This document shows positions 1-5,573 of a DNA stretch of 5,573 bases, in pieces. Where the stretch lies: assembly GCA_030531135.1 (NCBI GenBank), contig JAUNOJ010000121.1, forward strand, positions 1 through 5,573, in the 5' to 3' direction. Positions within the stretch are counted from its first letter, which is position 1, and every line of letters begins with the position of its first letter. A model generated the notes under the pieces. It ran no database searches. It saw only the letters and a list, made by a program, of their open reading frames with translations, and was not told the origin of the DNA. The position numbers and the translations under genes are program-made. The stretch is from Sutterellaceae bacterium. Its GTDB lineage: Bacteria > Pseudomonadota > Gammaproteobacteria > Burkholderiales > Burkholderiaceae_F.

Positions 1-1834
1 AGCTCCACTGTGCGTAGGCGTTGGCCTGAACTTCGCGTGTCAAACGTGCGCCGATGCTGGCCAAAAAGTCGCTCTTTTGGTCGCCCATCGAAACGCGTCG
101 ACCGTTGGAGTCGAGCGTTTTGTCGTTGAAGTAGTAGCGTTGGCCGATGCCGGCGCGCAACCATTCCATGCCGCTTTCGGAGTCGATCAAGCGCGTCGTG
201 ACCATACCCGTGACCTGATTGGTTTCGGGGATGCGATCGTAGCTCGTCCACGTGTTTTCCGTCATCAATTGCGCAAAGTTCACGTCGGCTTGCGATGCGT
301 CAAACAGCGGAATGGCACTTTGGTCGCGATAGGGCGTATACGAATAGAAGATACGCGGCTCCAACGTCTGCGTGATGTCGCGGGAAAAGAGGTTGGTGTC
401 TCGTTCGAAAACCATGCCGCTGTCCAAGGACAAAATCGGCACCGTTACCGACGGATTGGTTTCACCGCTTTGGATGTACTCGCGATCGAGGTTGTACTTG
501 GTCGTGATGAATTGAGCCTTGGGCGTGACGAACCAACCGGCACGCTGAATCGGGTAGGCCACGCTCTGATGGAACACAAAGCGGTCGCCCTCGAGTTTGG
601 TCGGATGAGCAAAGCGCGTGGCGTCGATACGCGTGGTCAATTCAAAGCCCGCTTCGTCGGCAAAGTACGCATTCCACGTAAATTGCGGCTCGCGTTCATA
701 GGGCTTGTCGGTGTCGCGCAGGGTCTGGTTCTTGGAAACGCTCAAAGACGTGTTCCAGTAGGTGGATGCGTAGCTCAGCCAATAATTTTGGCCCAAAATG
801 TCGTCGGTATCGTCGCGCAAAGTCGAAGCGAAGTCGCTGCGATAGTCGTCGTCGGACACGCGGTTGTAGTCCACGCCGTAACCGAAGCCGTTCCATGCAC
901 CCTTGATTTTAGCCTGAATGCCGTAACGATCTTCGCCGGTTGAGCGATCGTTGGGCATGTACTGCACGCCGATGTCGCCTTCAAGATGCTCGGTCAGGAA
1001 TCTGAACTCGTTGCCGAGCATGACGCCGCGCTGACTCATTACGCGAGGTGTGACGGTGTAGTCATAGTTCGGCGCAATATTGAAGTAGTAAGGGACGGCC
1101 AAGTCAAAGCCAGGGGAAGAGCTTACGCCAACGGCCGGCGTCAAAAAGCCCGACTTGCGTTCGGTACTCAATGGGAAAGTAAACCACGGCAAGCCTAAAA
1201 CCGGCACGCCGCCCATTTTCAAAACGGCTCCGGTGCCTTCGCCCGAGCGGGAGTATTCGTCCAGCGTCAAGCTGTCCATCTCGATCCACCAGGCACGGCT
1301 GTCTTTTTTGCAGCTCGTGACCACTACGTCGGTCAATTCGGTCACGTCGGCCGATTTGAACTCGGCGCAACCGGCGCTGCCGCGCAGGCCGCGAGGCGCG
1401 TATTCATACTCGACGTTGTCGGCTCGACCTGTCTCGGTATCGAGAAAATAAGAGAATTTTGGCGCATTGAATTTGGCGCCTTCGCGCACGATCACGGCTT
1501 CGCCCTCGACGGCAACTTCGCCGGTGGCTTGCGTATAAACGATCGTATCGCCCTGAATGACGGTACCGGCACGGCGCACTTCGGCTTCACCCGTCAAAAC
1601 CAATTCGGTTTCAGGCGAGCCTTCGATCACTTCGGCAGAAATGATCGAGGGTGCGCCGTCTTGATCTTCGGGCACGGTCAAAAGGCTCGTCCAACTGTCA
1701 AGGTTGGCGTCGGTATCTGCCGCACCGACGGTGCCTGCGCTTTGTGCCGCAGCATGCGGAACCCAGGCCGCAAGCGAGGCCGCTACGGCAAGCGAAATCG
1801 TCAAAGGCGTGGGTCGGGAGGAATTCCTGGACAT
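1..1834 (-). CDS. lptD: LPS-assembly protein LptD (OstA/Imp), 5' part, cut by the window edge
   Basis: LptD is the outer-membrane beta-barrel that, with the lipoprotein LptE, inserts lipopolysaccharide into the outer leaflet. The minus-strand frame is open from ATG at 1834 to the edge, giving 611 codons; the C-terminal part of the barrel lies outside. Residues 1-30 look like a signal peptide: basic start, hydrophobic core LTISLAVAASLAAW, then HAAA before Gln31. Residues about 62-190 form the OstA/LptA-like jellyroll, including NAPKFSYF at 123-130. The barrel follows, with LptD hallmarks such as YYFNIAPNYDYTVTPR at 249-264 and LEPRIFYSYTPYRDQ from residue 491. Visible cysteines are Cys156 and Cys175; Cys175 (TSC) matches the position of E. 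coli Cys173, but no cysteine sits near the mature N-terminus. No clear Shine-Dalgarno precedes the ATG, yet the signal peptide supports this start and no in-frame ATG, GTG or TTG was seen in the roughly 40 bases just upstream. In relatives surA follows lptD; here that would be outside the window. Family identity is very secure. Confidence 0.96.
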   Translation of the reverse strand, partial: MSRNSSRPTPLTISLAVAASLAAWVPHAAAQSAGTVGAADTDANLDSWTSLLTVPEDQDGAPSIISAEVIEGSPETELVLTGEAEVRRAGTVIQGDTIVYTQATGEVAVEGEAVIVREGAKFNAPKFSYFLDTETGRADNVEYEYAPRGLRGSAGCAEFKSADVTELTDVVVTSCKKDSRAWWIEMDSLTLDEYSRSGEGTGAVLKMGGVPVLGLPWFTFPLSTERKSGFLTPAVGVSSSPGFDLAVPYYFNIAPNYDYTVTPRVMSQRGVMLGNEFRFLTEHLEGDIGVQYMPNDRSTGEDRYGIQAKIKGAWNGFGYGVDYNRVSDDDYRSDFASTLRDDTDDILGQNYWLSYASTYWNTSLSVSKNQTLRDTDKPYEREPQFTWNAYFADEAGFELTTRIDATRFAHPTKLEGDRFVFHQSVAYPIQRAGWFVTPKAQFITTKYNLDREYIQSGETNPSVTVPILSLDSGMVFERDTNLFSRDITQTLEPRIFYSYTPYRDQSAIPLFDASQADVNFAQLMTENTWTSYDRIPETNQVTGMVTTRLIDSESGMEWLRAGIGQRYYFNDKTLDSNGRRVSMGDQKSDFLASIGARLTREVQANAYAQWS

Positions 1835-1865
1835 TTGTCTATATAGTTCGAAGGTTATTTGACGG

Positions 1866-1871
1866 ATTATA
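1866..1871 (-). promoter_or_regulatory. Candidate -10 box of the lptD promoter
   Basis: The minus strand reads a perfect TATAAT here. A start point about 7 bases downstream would give a leader of roughly 25 bases before the lptD ATG at 1834. The -35 is poor: an 18-base spacer gives GACAAA (1895-1890) and a 17-base spacer gives ACAAAA. A TG dinucleotide lies two bases upstream of the box rather than the one base of a strict extended -10. The box and its place in a divergent intergenic region are seen; promoter activity is inferred. Confidence 0.5.
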
Positions 1872-1890
1872 GGCAAGGCCGAGCCGGTTT

Positions 1891-1919
1891 TTGTCTCAAA
1901 TTTCGTATTGCACTAAAAG
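1891..1919 (+). promoter_or_regulatory. Weak candidate promoter for the amgK operon
   Basis: TTGTCT at 1891-1896 and TAAAAG at 1914-1919 are separated by 17 bases and each match four of six sigma-70 consensus positions. Transcription would begin near 1926, inside the proposed ribosome binding site, leaving almost no leader, which counts against it. The other nearby -35-like hexamer, TTGACG at 1859-1864, has no acceptable -10 at normal spacing. Some promoter is expected here because the gene behind it runs the other way. Confidence 0.2.
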
Positions 1920-1924
1920 AATTG

Positions 1925-1930
1925 AAGGAT
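1925..1930 (+). promoter_or_regulatory. Ribosome binding site that sets the amgK start
   Basis: AAGGAT lies six bases before GTG at 1937. The reading frame is open further up to a TTG at 1859, but that TTG has no comparable Shine-Dalgarno and the extra 26 residues do not look like part of the kinase fold. This favours GTG 1937 as the start. Confidence 0.65.
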
Positions 1931-1936
1931 AGCGAC

Positions 1937-2944
1937 GTGAAAGACACACGTTTGGACTTGGTAAATCAGTGGTTGGCAGTCGTAGGAAAACCTTACGGAC
2001 TGGTGTTGGAAAGCTTGACTCCGGCTAGTACGGACGCCAGCTTCAGACGCTATTTTCGCGTCTCGGGGCAAGAGGGCACTTTTATCGTGATGGATGCGTC
2101 GCCGCCTCAGGAATCGATCACGCAGTATTTGAAAGTCGGCAAGTTGATGAAAGATGCCGGACTCAACGTTCCGGAAGTTTATGCGTTTGACCAAGAGCAA
2201 GGGCTCATTTTGATGAGCGACTTGGGCACGCAAACCTATTTGGACGTGTTAAACGAAGAAAATGCGGCGCGTCTGATGGATGCGGCTACCGACAGTCTCG
2301 TGTTGTGGCAGAAGGCAACGGTTGAAGGCGCATTGCCCGACTATGACCGTACGGTTTTGAAACGCGAACTCGATCTTTTCCCCGAGTGGTACGTCAAAAC
2401 CCACCGCGGTTTTGAAATGAACGAGATGCAGTCGCGCATCATCAAAGAGACGTTTGAAAAGATCATGGCCAACAATTTGGCCGAAAGTCGCGTTTTTGTA
2501 CATCGCGATTTCATGCCGAGAAATCTGATGGTTTCCGATCCGATGCCGGGCGTGATCGACTTTCAAGACGCTCTGATCGGGCCCGTGAGTTACGATATCG
2601 CCAGTCTTATGCGAGACGCCTTTATCAGTTGGGGCGAATCTTTTGTTTTGGACGTGACGATCCGTTATTGGGAAAAAGCACGCAAAGCCGGCATTGCGGT
2701 GCCGGCCGATTTCGGCGAGTTCTGGCGCAATGTCGAATGGATGGGCATTCAGCGCCATTTGAAGGTATTGGGTATTTTTGCGCGCATCAACTATCGCGAC
2801 GGCAAGCCCAAGTATCTGGCCGATACCCCGCGCTTTTTGCACTACGTGCGCGAAACGGCCAATCGCTACGACGAACTCAAACCCATCAATTGGCTCTTGG
2901 ATATGTTTGAAGAAACCAAGAGCAAGGGCGCCTACACCTTCTAA
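1937..2944 (+). CDS. amgK: N-acetylmuramate/N-acetylglucosamine anomeric kinase AmgK
   Basis: AmgK phosphorylates MurNAc (and GlcNAc) at the anomeric C1 hydroxyl with ATP in the cytoplasm, the first step of the Pseudomonas-type bypass that returns recycled cell-wall sugar to UDP-MurNAc. From GTG 1937 the protein has 335 residues, about normal for the family. It is an aminoglycoside phosphotransferase-like kinase: an N-lobe start with TDASFRRYFRV, a hinge-like LILMSDLGTQTYLD, the catalytic loop VHRDFMPRN (His189, Asp191 and Asn196) and the metal-binding DFQD at 208-211, followed by GPVSYDIASLMRDAFISW, typical of AmgK. It is divergent from lptD and is followed 11 bases later by murU, the classical context. 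The kinase family is certain; the AmgK assignment rests on that gene order plus the motifs. No truncation or missing catalytic residue was seen. Confidence 0.93.
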   Translation: MKDTRLDLVNQWLAVVGKPYGLVLESLTPASTDASFRRYFRVSGQEGTFIVMDASPPQESITQYLKVGKLMKDAGLNVPEVYAFDQEQGLILMSDLGTQTYLDVLNEENAARLMDAATDSLVLWQKATVEGALPDYDRTVLKRELDLFPEWYVKTHRGFEMNEMQSRIIKETFEKIMANNLAESRVFVHRDFMPRNLMVSDPMPGVIDFQDALIGPVSYDIASLMRDAFISWGESFVLDVTIRYWEKARKAGIAVPADFGEFWRNVEWMGIQRHLKVLGIFARINYRDGKPKYLADTPRFLHYVRETANRYDELKPINWLLDMFEETKSKGAYTF

Positions 2945-2955
2945 AGGACACCGGA

Positions 2956-3672
2956 ATGCGTGCATTGATTTTGGCGGCCGGCCGCGGCAAGCGTTTGCGT
3001 CCCTTAACCGATACGACGCCCAAGCCCTTGCTGCCGGTGGGAGACTTCAAGCTGTGCGAGTGGCAGTTTGCCGCGCTCGGCAAAGCCGGCGTGCATGAGG
3101 TCGTGATGAATACGGCGCATTTGGCCGAGGCGTTTGAAACCGTTCCGAGTGAATTTGCTGCCAAAGGTTTTGAGGTGGCGATCAGTCGCGAGGGTGATAA
3201 AGATACCGATGCTTTGGAAAGTTTGGGCGGCATCGTCAAGGCTTTGCCGATGCTGGTTCCCGAAAACGACCCGGAGGCGCCTTTTTTGGTGTTGGCCGGT
3301 GACGTCGTGCACGACTTTGATCTCAAGCGCCTGACGCAATACGAAAAAGCTTTGCGTCAAAATCGTTTGGACGCGCATTTGGTCGCAGTGCCCAATCCGG
3401 ACTTCCACGTCAAGGGCGATATGACGGTTCTTGAAAACAAAACGGTTGTGCCCGGACCGGGGCCTCACACCTACGGCTGTCTGATGATCGTCAGTCCGCG
3501 CATTTTCACGGGGTTGCCCGCCGTCTCGTCCAAGCTTTTTCCGTGGCTGTGGCAGTTTGCTCAAAGCAAACGCTTGACGGCCGAAGTCTACGAAGGGTTC
3601 TGGGGCAATATCGGCTCTCCCGAGGAATATGAAAAACTCATTGCAAGCAGGCGAGAGCCTGCCTACGTGTAA
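2956..3672 (+). CDS. murU: N-acetylmuramate 1-phosphate uridylyltransferase MurU
   Basis: MurU transfers UMP from UTP to MurNAc-1-phosphate, giving UDP-MurNAc and bypassing de novo synthesis through MurA and MurB. That bypass underlies intrinsic fosfomycin tolerance in Pseudomonas. The 238-residue protein is a single-domain nucleotidyltransferase, slightly longer than P. putida MurU as I recall it. The N-terminal signature is clear: ILAAGRGKRLRPLT at 5-18, then PKPLLPVG with Lys23. Mid-protein EGDKDTDALESLGGIVKAL matches the usual E-x-x-LETGGGI-x-KAL region but lacks its TGGG form. AGDV carries the metal-binding Asp116. Near the end, WGNIGSPEEYE stands where P. putida has WVDVGT, so Asn218 replaces an expected Asp. 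The start ATG has AAAGGA seven bases upstream. It is the second gene of the unit and its substrate is made by AmgK. Confidence 0.92.
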   Translation: MRALILAAGRGKRLRPLTDTTPKPLLPVGDFKLCEWQFAALGKAGVHEVVMNTAHLAEAFETVPSEFAAKGFEVAISREGDKDTDALESLGGIVKALPMLVPENDPEAPFLVLAGDVVHDFDLKRLTQYEKALRQNRLDAHLVAVPNPDFHVKGDMTVLENKTVVPGPGPHTYGCLMIVSPRIFTGLPAVSSKLFPWLWQFAQSKRLTAEVYEGFWGNIGSPEEYEKLIASRREPAYV

Positions 3673-3681
3673 AGAAACGCC

Positions 3682-4785
3682 ATGCAAGAATTCAAAGCAA
3701 GAATTTCCAAACTCACCGCTCTTTGGGGCGGGGTGCTTCCGGTGATGAATAGCCCCATGGCAGGAATCACGACGCCCGAAATGGTTGCGGCCGTTTCCAA
3801 TGCTGGGGGCTTGGGCGTGTTGGCAGGCGACTTTTTGGAACCCGACGCCTTAAAAACGGCAGTGGAACAAACGCGAGAGCTGACCGACAAGCCTTTTGCG
3901 GTCAATTTGCGCGTGCGCGACAAAGAGGGCAAAAGCCAGTTTTTTGATAATGACCAAGAGCGAGCCAAGGCTCAAGCCGTTCGTCATGCTTTGGGCGACT
4001 TGGCCGTCGATTTGGGCTTGCCCGAAGACTACGCGCCAGCCGAATTGCCCGATTTCGAAGCGCAGTTGGAAAGCGTACTGGACTTAAATGTAGGGCACGT
4101 CTGCGTCGGTTTCGGCGGACTGCGTGAAATTTATGCCGAAAAGCTTGAAAAGGCCGGTGTCGTCATGATCGGTGCGGCGACCACGTTGCGAGAAGTCAAA
4201 GTGATGCGCTCGGCCGGGGTCAACGCTGTCGTTGTGCAAGGTATGGAAGCCGGCGGCCCGAGACTGAATTTTGAAGCTCCTGACGATCGCTCCTTGGTGG
4301 GCTTGATGAATTTGATCGGGCCGGCTACACGCGCATCCGGTTTGCCAGTGGTGGCCAGCGGCGGCATCATGACCGGGCGCCAGTTGGCCGCAAGTCTGGT
4401 GGCGGGCGCTTCGGGCGCCATGATCGGCACGGCGCTTTTGAAAACGCCCGAAAGTGCGGCTCATCCCGCACACAAAGAAGCGCTATCCTTTACAGGTGAC
4501 AACGCAACGGTTTTAACGCGTCTGTACGATGGGCGCTTGGCTCGTATCGTCGATAACGCTTTTGTCGGGGCAATTGAAGATGCCGGCTTGGAACTTGCCG
4601 CCTATCCCAACCAGTGGAAGGTCATGCAGCCCTTGGCCAACGCCGCACGCGCTTGCGATCGGGACGATCTGATGCCGATGTATGCCGGTCAAGGCGCCGA
4701 TTTGGCGCAAAGTGCCGCGACCGAAGTCGTGATTGCCCGTTTGATGAGAGAAACCGAACAGGCATTGGAAACACAGTTGTTCTGA
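3682..4785 (+). CDS. Nitronate monooxygenase-family FMN protein lacking the usual catalytic His
   Basis: This is a TIM-barrel flavoprotein of the nitronate monooxygenase (former 2-nitropropane dioxygenase) family, 367 residues, a normal length. Members oxidise alkyl nitronates using FMN; the related FabK is an enoyl-ACP reductase. Family signs in order are NSPMAGITTPEMVAAVSNAGGLGVLAG near the N-terminus, PFAVNLRV, VGFGG, VVVQGMEAGG around 183-192, the FMN phosphate-binding VVASGGIMTGRQLAASLVAGASGAMIGTAL, and the late TRLYDGRLARIVDNAF. The motif normally reading EAGGH here reads EAGGP (Pro193), so the conserved catalytic histidine is absent and nitronate oxidation should not be assumed. The start has only a weak AAAGAAA Shine-Dalgarno, but it lies nine bases after the murU stop and the protein begins as expected. 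It is probably co-transcribed with its neighbours. The family is sure; the substrate is unknown. Confidence 0.88.
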   Translation: MQEFKARISKLTALWGGVLPVMNSPMAGITTPEMVAAVSNAGGLGVLAGDFLEPDALKTAVEQTRELTDKPFAVNLRVRDKEGKSQFFDNDQERAKAQAVRHALGDLAVDLGLPEDYAPAELPDFEAQLESVLDLNVGHVCVGFGGLREIYAEKLEKAGVVMIGAATTLREVKVMRSAGVNAVVVQGMEAGGPRLNFEAPDDRSLVGLMNLIGPATRASGLPVVASGGIMTGRQLAASLVAGASGAMIGTALLKTPESAAHPAHKEALSFTGDNATVLTRLYDGRLARIVDNAFVGAIEDAGLELAAYPNQWKVMQPLANAARACDRDDLMPMYAGQGADLAQSAATEVVIARLMRETEQALETQLF

Positions 4786-4815
4786 TATCGAAAAAAATCC
4801 GGTAGGAGAGAAGAA

Positions 4816-5445
4816 ATGAGCAAAAATCGAGCCTTGATTGTCGTGGACATTCAAAATGATTTTTTACCCGGAGGCAATTTGGCCGTTGCCGGCGGTGACG
4901 AAATCGTCGATTCGGTCAATACACTGATCGAAGCGTTTGACACTGTGGTTTTGACTGCCGACTGGCATCCGCAAAACCACATCAGTTTTGCCGTCAATCA
5001 CCCGGGACACAAAACGTTCGAGTTGATCGACGTCGCATACGGTAAGCAGGTGTTGTGGCCGGCTCATTGCGTAGCGGGTACTCGGGGGGCGGCTTTTTGT
5101 GAAAAACTCAATACCGATAAGGCCGCAGTTGTCATTCGCAAGGGCATGAACATCGATTGCGACAGTTATTCGGGTTTTGTGGAAGCCGACAGAAAAACGA
5201 AGACCGGTTTGGCCGGTTGGTTAACCGAACGCGGTATCGAAGAAGTGTGGGTCTGCGGGCTTGCCACCGACTTTTGTGTGGCTTGGACCGCGCAAGACGC
5301 CGCTGCGGCAGGTTTTAAAACCTACTTGATTGAAGACGCCTCCAAGGCGATCGATATCGACGGATCTTTGGCCGCGGCCAAAGCGGCTTGGGAAACGGCA
5401 GGCGTCGTCTCGGCAAACGTTGCCCAAGTGCTCGGAGACCGATAG
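4816..5445 (+). CDS. pncA: Nicotinamidase PncA
   Basis: PncA hydrolyses nicotinamide to nicotinate and ammonia in the cytoplasm, feeding NAD salvage through the Preiss-Handler pathway; members usually also hydrolyse pyrazinamide. The 209-residue protein has the isochorismatase-like fold at near-normal length. The catalytic triad is visible: Asp11 in VVDIQNDFLPGG, Lys109 in IRKGMN, and Cys154 in GLATDFCV. The metal site is present as Asp49 and His51 in ADWHPQNH, with His84 in WPAHCVAGT. DSYSGF after the lysine motif is also typical. A strong AGGAG lies seven bases before the ATG. The gene is 30 bases after the flavoprotein and probably belongs to the same transcript, although that gap with its strong ribosome binding site leaves room for separate expression. 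Nothing looks damaged. Confidence 0.95.
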   Translation: MSKNRALIVVDIQNDFLPGGNLAVAGGDEIVDSVNTLIEAFDTVVLTADWHPQNHISFAVNHPGHKTFELIDVAYGKQVLWPAHCVAGTRGAAFCEKLNTDKAAVVIRKGMNIDCDSYSGFVEADRKTKTGLAGWLTERGIEEVWVCGLATDFCVAWTAQDAAAAGFKTYLIEDASKAIDIDGSLAAAKAAWETAGVVSANVAQVLGDR

Positions 5446-5509
5446 GGACAAACGTCGTCGGCGACAATTTGCAACGATTGGGACGCGAAATTTTTCGTGG
5501 GTCCGGACC
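5446..5509. other. Short intergenic region with small inverted repeats
   Basis: Between the pncA stop and the next possible start lie three small dyad elements. GTCG/CGAC encloses TCGG at 5454-5465. A stem of about six pairs with one G-T wobble lies at 5484-5499 around a four-base loop. A perfect ten-base palindrome, GGTCCGGACC, is at 5500-5509. None is followed by a T run, so I do not call an intrinsic terminator. Confidence 0.4.
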
Positions 5510-5573
5510 GTGTCTAAGGTAGAATTGCGCCTGAAAGAAAAAGTTGAGATTAACCCTACTGAGTTTGCATGCA
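5510..5573 (+). CDS. Possible start of a downstream gene, cut by the window edge
   Basis: From GTG at 5510 the frame is open to the edge for 21 codons and reads MSKVELRLKEKVEINPTEFA followed by Cys. The mix of charged residues and codons looks protein-like, but 21 codons without a stop is weak evidence by itself. No good Shine-Dalgarno precedes the GTG; GGG at 5499-5501 is the nearest. TTG at 5525 in the same frame is an alternative start, and the frame is also open back to the end of pncA. I do not recognise the product. An alternative reading is that this stretch is an untranslated leader, since TAGAAT at 5520-5525 resembles a -10 box. Confidence 0.35.
   Translation, partial: MSKVELRLKEKVEINPTEFAC

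Noticed and set aside
77..943. A long plus-strand open frame of 288 codons.
   Set aside because: It is antisense to lptD, whose minus-strand frame shows a signal peptide and clear family motifs; the plus-strand translation shows no recognisable domain.
1835..1900. A sigma-E type promoter for lptD, as known in E. coli.
   Set aside because: A TCAAA occurs on the minus strand, but no GGAACTT-like -35 lies about 16 bases upstream; the GAACT nearer the ATG is too close for a -10 to fit before the gene.
1859..1936. Upstream extension of amgK to TTG at 1859.
   Set aside because: GTG 1937 has a well-spaced AAGGAT, and the 26 added residues would cover the promoter region and do not resemble the kinase N-terminus.
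2249..2965. A minus-strand open frame of 238 codons opposite amgK.
   Set aside because: It is a shadow of the amgK coding frame, with no recognisable motifs in its own translation.
3004..3687. A minus-strand open frame of 227 codons opposite murU.
   Set aside because: It is a shadow of murU, whose own frame carries the nucleotidyltransferase signature.
5454..5499. An intrinsic terminator after pncA.
   Set aside because: The stems are short and no T run follows them; the run of five T at 5491-5495 lies inside the second hairpin.
5569..5573. ATG at 5569 as the start of the next gene.
   Set aside because: It has no Shine-Dalgarno and only one further partial codon is visible, so it cannot be supported over the open frame from 5510.

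Overview
The window reads as an ordinary chromosomal segment of a Gram-negative proteobacterium. It carries an outer-membrane lipopolysaccharide (LPS) assembly gene, lptD, divergent from the peptidoglycan-recycling pair amgK-murU, an arrangement known from Pseudomonas and many other gamma- and betaproteobacteria. Base composition looks moderate by eye. Together with the protein sequences this suggests a betaproteobacterium (Burkholderiales, possibly Sutterellaceae-like), but that placement is an impression and no search was run.

Layout. Positions 1-1834 on the minus strand hold the 5' part of lptD: 611 codons, from the start through the signal peptide, the periplasmic jellyroll and much of the beta-barrel. 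The gene runs off the left edge. Positions 1835-1936 are a divergent intergenic region with a perfect TATAAT box facing lptD. From 1937 to 5445 four genes run rightward with gaps of 11, 9 and 30 bases and are probably one transcription unit: amgK (MurNAc/GlcNAc anomeric kinase), murU (MurNAc-1-phosphate uridylyltransferase), a nitronate monooxygenase-family flavoprotein, and pncA (nicotinamidase). After pncA there are 64 bases with small inverted repeats and no convincing terminator. A possible new reading frame starts at 5510 and is cut by the right edge.

How the genes work together. AmgK and MurU form a bypass from recycled MurNAc to UDP-MurNAc, so the divergent pair joins peptidoglycan precursor salvage to LPS export, two envelope tasks. 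PncA belongs to NAD salvage. The flavoprotein has no evident link to either pathway.

No mobile element, CRISPR array, RNA gene or clearly new system was seen. The points most worth checking are at the residue level: the flavoprotein has proline where its family has the catalytic histidine, MurU has asparagine where an acidic metal ligand is expected, and LptD has an unusual cysteine arrangement.
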